A DNA stretch of 64,000 bases. It comes from Malachius bipustulatus (taxonomy: Eukaryota; Arthropoda; Insecta; Coleoptera; Melyridae). Below are positions 62,201 to 64,000 of this stretch, piece after piece; positions within the stretch are counted from its first letter, which is position 1, and the number at the start of each line of letters is the position of its first letter. The stretch is taken from positions 67,824,186-67,888,185 of the forward strand of contig OU342630.1 of the NCBI GenBank assembly GCA_910589415.1. Direction: 5' to 3'. The notes beneath the pieces were generated by a model. It had not been told where the DNA came from and did no database searches. It worked only from the letters and a program-made list of their open reading frames with translations. The translations under genes were made by a program, and so were the position numbers.

Positions 62201-62473
62201 TTAATCTTCGCGGCTTTGAATTTTAAGATCTTTTTTTCTGGAATAAGCCAAGAACCTTTTATTCGATAAGGCTCCCGCAATATCAGTAAAGAGAACTAAA
62301 AGCAGCGTTATCTCCCGCACAAGCCAGAAAGGAAATGCGAAAGCGAACGGTGCGGGATATGCCGGAAAATCCTTCAAATCGATACACAATCCACTGCGGA
62401 TCGCAGAGCCGACCATTACACTTTTATGTATTTCATCGGTATACGGAACTAGAGGTATTTCACAAGAATTCAT
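62201..62473 (-). CDS. Uncharacterised 90-codon ORF with hydrophobic stretch
   Basis: Reads MNSCEIPLVPYTDEIHKSVM to a hydrophobic stretch FWLVREITLLLVLFTDIAG, which could span a membrane, and ends in basic residues. Its GC and CpG content exceeds that of the neighbourhood. I recognise no family, and no splice partners were found. A chance ORF or a transposon piece is equally possible. Confidence 0.25.
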   Translation of the reverse strand: MNSCEIPLVPYTDEIHKSVMVGSAIRSGLCIDLKDFPAYPAPFAFAFPFWLVREITLLLVLFTDIAGALSNKRFLAYSRKKDLKIQSRED

Positions 62474-63066
62474 TCAATCCAATTTACCAATAACCTGGAT
62501 AGGAAGTGATATTGCCTGCATGTTCTTTTTCTTTAAATAAGACTTCTTTATCTGGCACCTTTGGAAGCAGATCAGATAAAATTAATCGAACGGGATAAAA
62601 CCGTAGAAAATGTCCTGGCAGCAAAAATACTAAATTACATGAAAAGTTTTACAATATTGTACCTCTGTGTTTTTAAAAAGTTCACATCCACCAAGGGTGA
62701 TAACATTTCGGGCACGCGAGCTGTAAAGTTTATGCTCCGGGCGGATTCGACGTACTACTTCGGCTAAGTAACATTTTCAGGAAGAAAAGTAATAAAAGTT
62801 TTATTTTCTAGAGAAGTTATCCGCACTGAAATTATGTACTCATAATTTTCTTGTATTTTTCCGTAAGTCAGAAGATAATTATATTTTGCGTTGAAAATGA
62901 GAAGCGACATTTATAAGACCATTTTCTTATAACGATTCCTTCTTTTCTTTGTATAAAAACTTCATATTAAGTATGTATTATTATTATACAATGGTTTTAT
63001 TTCTCAAAAAAAAGTAAAAATTAGAGGTTTTTAAAAGTAGGTATATAATATATAATTAATTCTTCC

Positions 63067-63139
63067 GACCGATCCTCACGACAGTGAAGACCGAGACGAC
63101 ACCGTTTCGAGTTTATTTGGACTCGTCAGACCATACCAG
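63067..63139 (-). ncRNA. Hammerhead-ribozyme-like motif
   Basis: On the minus strand CUGACGA is followed 14 bases later by GAAAC; CGGUG then pairs with CACUG across a 13-base loop (stem III), closed by the A-U pair of GAAA and GUC. The GUC is a standard cleavage triplet. Outer stem I could pair CUGGU with AUCGG. Stem II (GUCC against ACUC) is badly mismatched, so activity is doubtful. Hammerheads occur in Penelope-like and other retroelements. Confidence 0.4.
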
Positions 63140-64000
63140 ATACTTATAATGTGATCAAATAAAAAAAATAATTGTAATCTTGATAAGCATCAACTTCTAC
63201 ACATTTCAAGTGAGCTACATGCCTCATTGCCATCTAGTGGATGGCGGTATTACTAATCAATGTACCATGATAGTTTCTAAACTTGAACTGAATGTATTTT
63301 TACTCATTTGCTTCTTATTTTTCGATAATTTCGTCAACAGTGGAGTTGTGGAGTTGAAAAAAAAGGGTTTTGTTAAAACCTCATCAATATGTGAGGAGGA
63401 AAGTAAAGAAATAATATAGGATATGTGCATTTGCTAACGTTTTGACTTTTCGTAGAGTCTTTTTTTTTGCTTAACCAGAGGTTTAATTAATTAAAGGGTG
63501 GAACAAGGACCTATAAATAGTGAGAATCGCTTTATAAATGACAAGGCAAAAACGCCACCTCGACTAATCGATTCTGTCTAGGCACAAACGAGTAATTCCT
63601 TCCAAACAAGTTTGTTAAGTATTTAGCTTCAATTTGCATCCCTTTTGGTGGAAAGTCTGTACTGTGCACTCAAAGCGGTCGTAAATCGAGAATGCATTCG
63701 GTAACTTCGTAAAGTGCAAGAAGGCAAAACTGGCCCGCGGGCTAAACTAGGTCACTTCTAGCACGGAAATGAGGGTAAGTAAGTGGCGGGAGGTGGTCCT
63801 GGGGTAAATACTGCTGACTTTGCGAGGTAGGCGACGTGTAAGGTTGTTGGAGGAAGAGAGTGGGAGTGGAACCAATAGGTATATTATAAGGAGAAATGGG
63901 AGGAGAATGCAAGAGGGATGTACTGCAATATTTGCCAGGAAATTTAATTTAGATTAATGCGGATGTATTAAAAAGAAGTTACCTTCTCGCGTGGAAATTG
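63140..64000. other. Right end of the window, CaMKII intron 1
   Basis: AT-rich to about 63590, then GC-richer, with GAGG|GTAAGTAAG near 63773. No protein family recognised in either strand. Confidence 0.3.

Overview
The window is a piece of an AT-rich animal nuclear genome, almost certainly an insect. The coding exons are short, split by GT/AG introns, and encode typical insect-like proteins. They sit in a sea of fold-back elements, TA-flanked miniature inverted-repeat elements (MITEs), Tc1/mariner-type DNA transposons, non-LTR retrotransposons and a Penelope-like element. The exact order is not resolvable from the sequence (a beetle, moth or similar is possible). No bacterial, organellar, rRNA, tRNA or CRISPR features were found.

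Three host genes are recognisable with confidence. (1) A class II ubiquitin-conjugating enzyme (UBE2K/HIP2 type) lies on the minus strand; its first three coding exons are at 9564-9626, 9107-9259 and 1354-1436, and the rest lies off the left edge. (2) A complete ribose-phosphate pyrophosphokinase (PRPS) gene lies on the plus strand in five exons from 15231 to 28487, with a roughly 11.6 kb second intron. That intron holds two small exon-like segments (16499-16562 and 16677-16723) whose lengths only preserve the frame when used together; they would add 37 residues exactly in the ATP-binding loop. (3) The first coding exon of CaMKII lies at 35733-35797 on the plus strand behind a CpG-rich stretch; its first intron runs past the right edge, so everything from 35798 to 64000 is formally CaMKII intron. 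A fourth host gene is hinted at by an unidentified minus-strand terminal exon at 29062-29233, tail-to-tail with PRPS.

Layout: 1-9626 UBE2K with a nested-transposon intron (an intact-ended DD82E-type Tc1/mariner relative at 5420-7812 inserted inside a TACAGGGTG-type element at 4902-7944); 9627-15230 divergent intergenic space with MITEs; 15231-28487 PRPS with many fold-back elements in intron 2; 28488-35464 intergenic, including a nested MITE that supplies its own empty site; 35465 onward CaMKII promoter, exon 1 and intron. The intron holds a 1.45 kb near-perfect palindrome (39400-40853), a Penelope-like remnant (46350-47110), R1-, Jockey/CR1- and I-type LINE fragments (50310-54470), a TIR-bounded unit carrying a three-exon THAP-domain gene (56660-57897), a broken mariner copy split by another transposon (60263-61990) and a hammerhead-ribozyme-like motif near 63100.

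The most notable items are the paired candidate cassette exons in PRPS, the compact THAP gene enclosed by 31-bp terminal inverted repeats (reminiscent of a P-element repressor derivative), the DD82E transposon, and the hammerhead-like fold. All were found by reading alone; no homology search was run.
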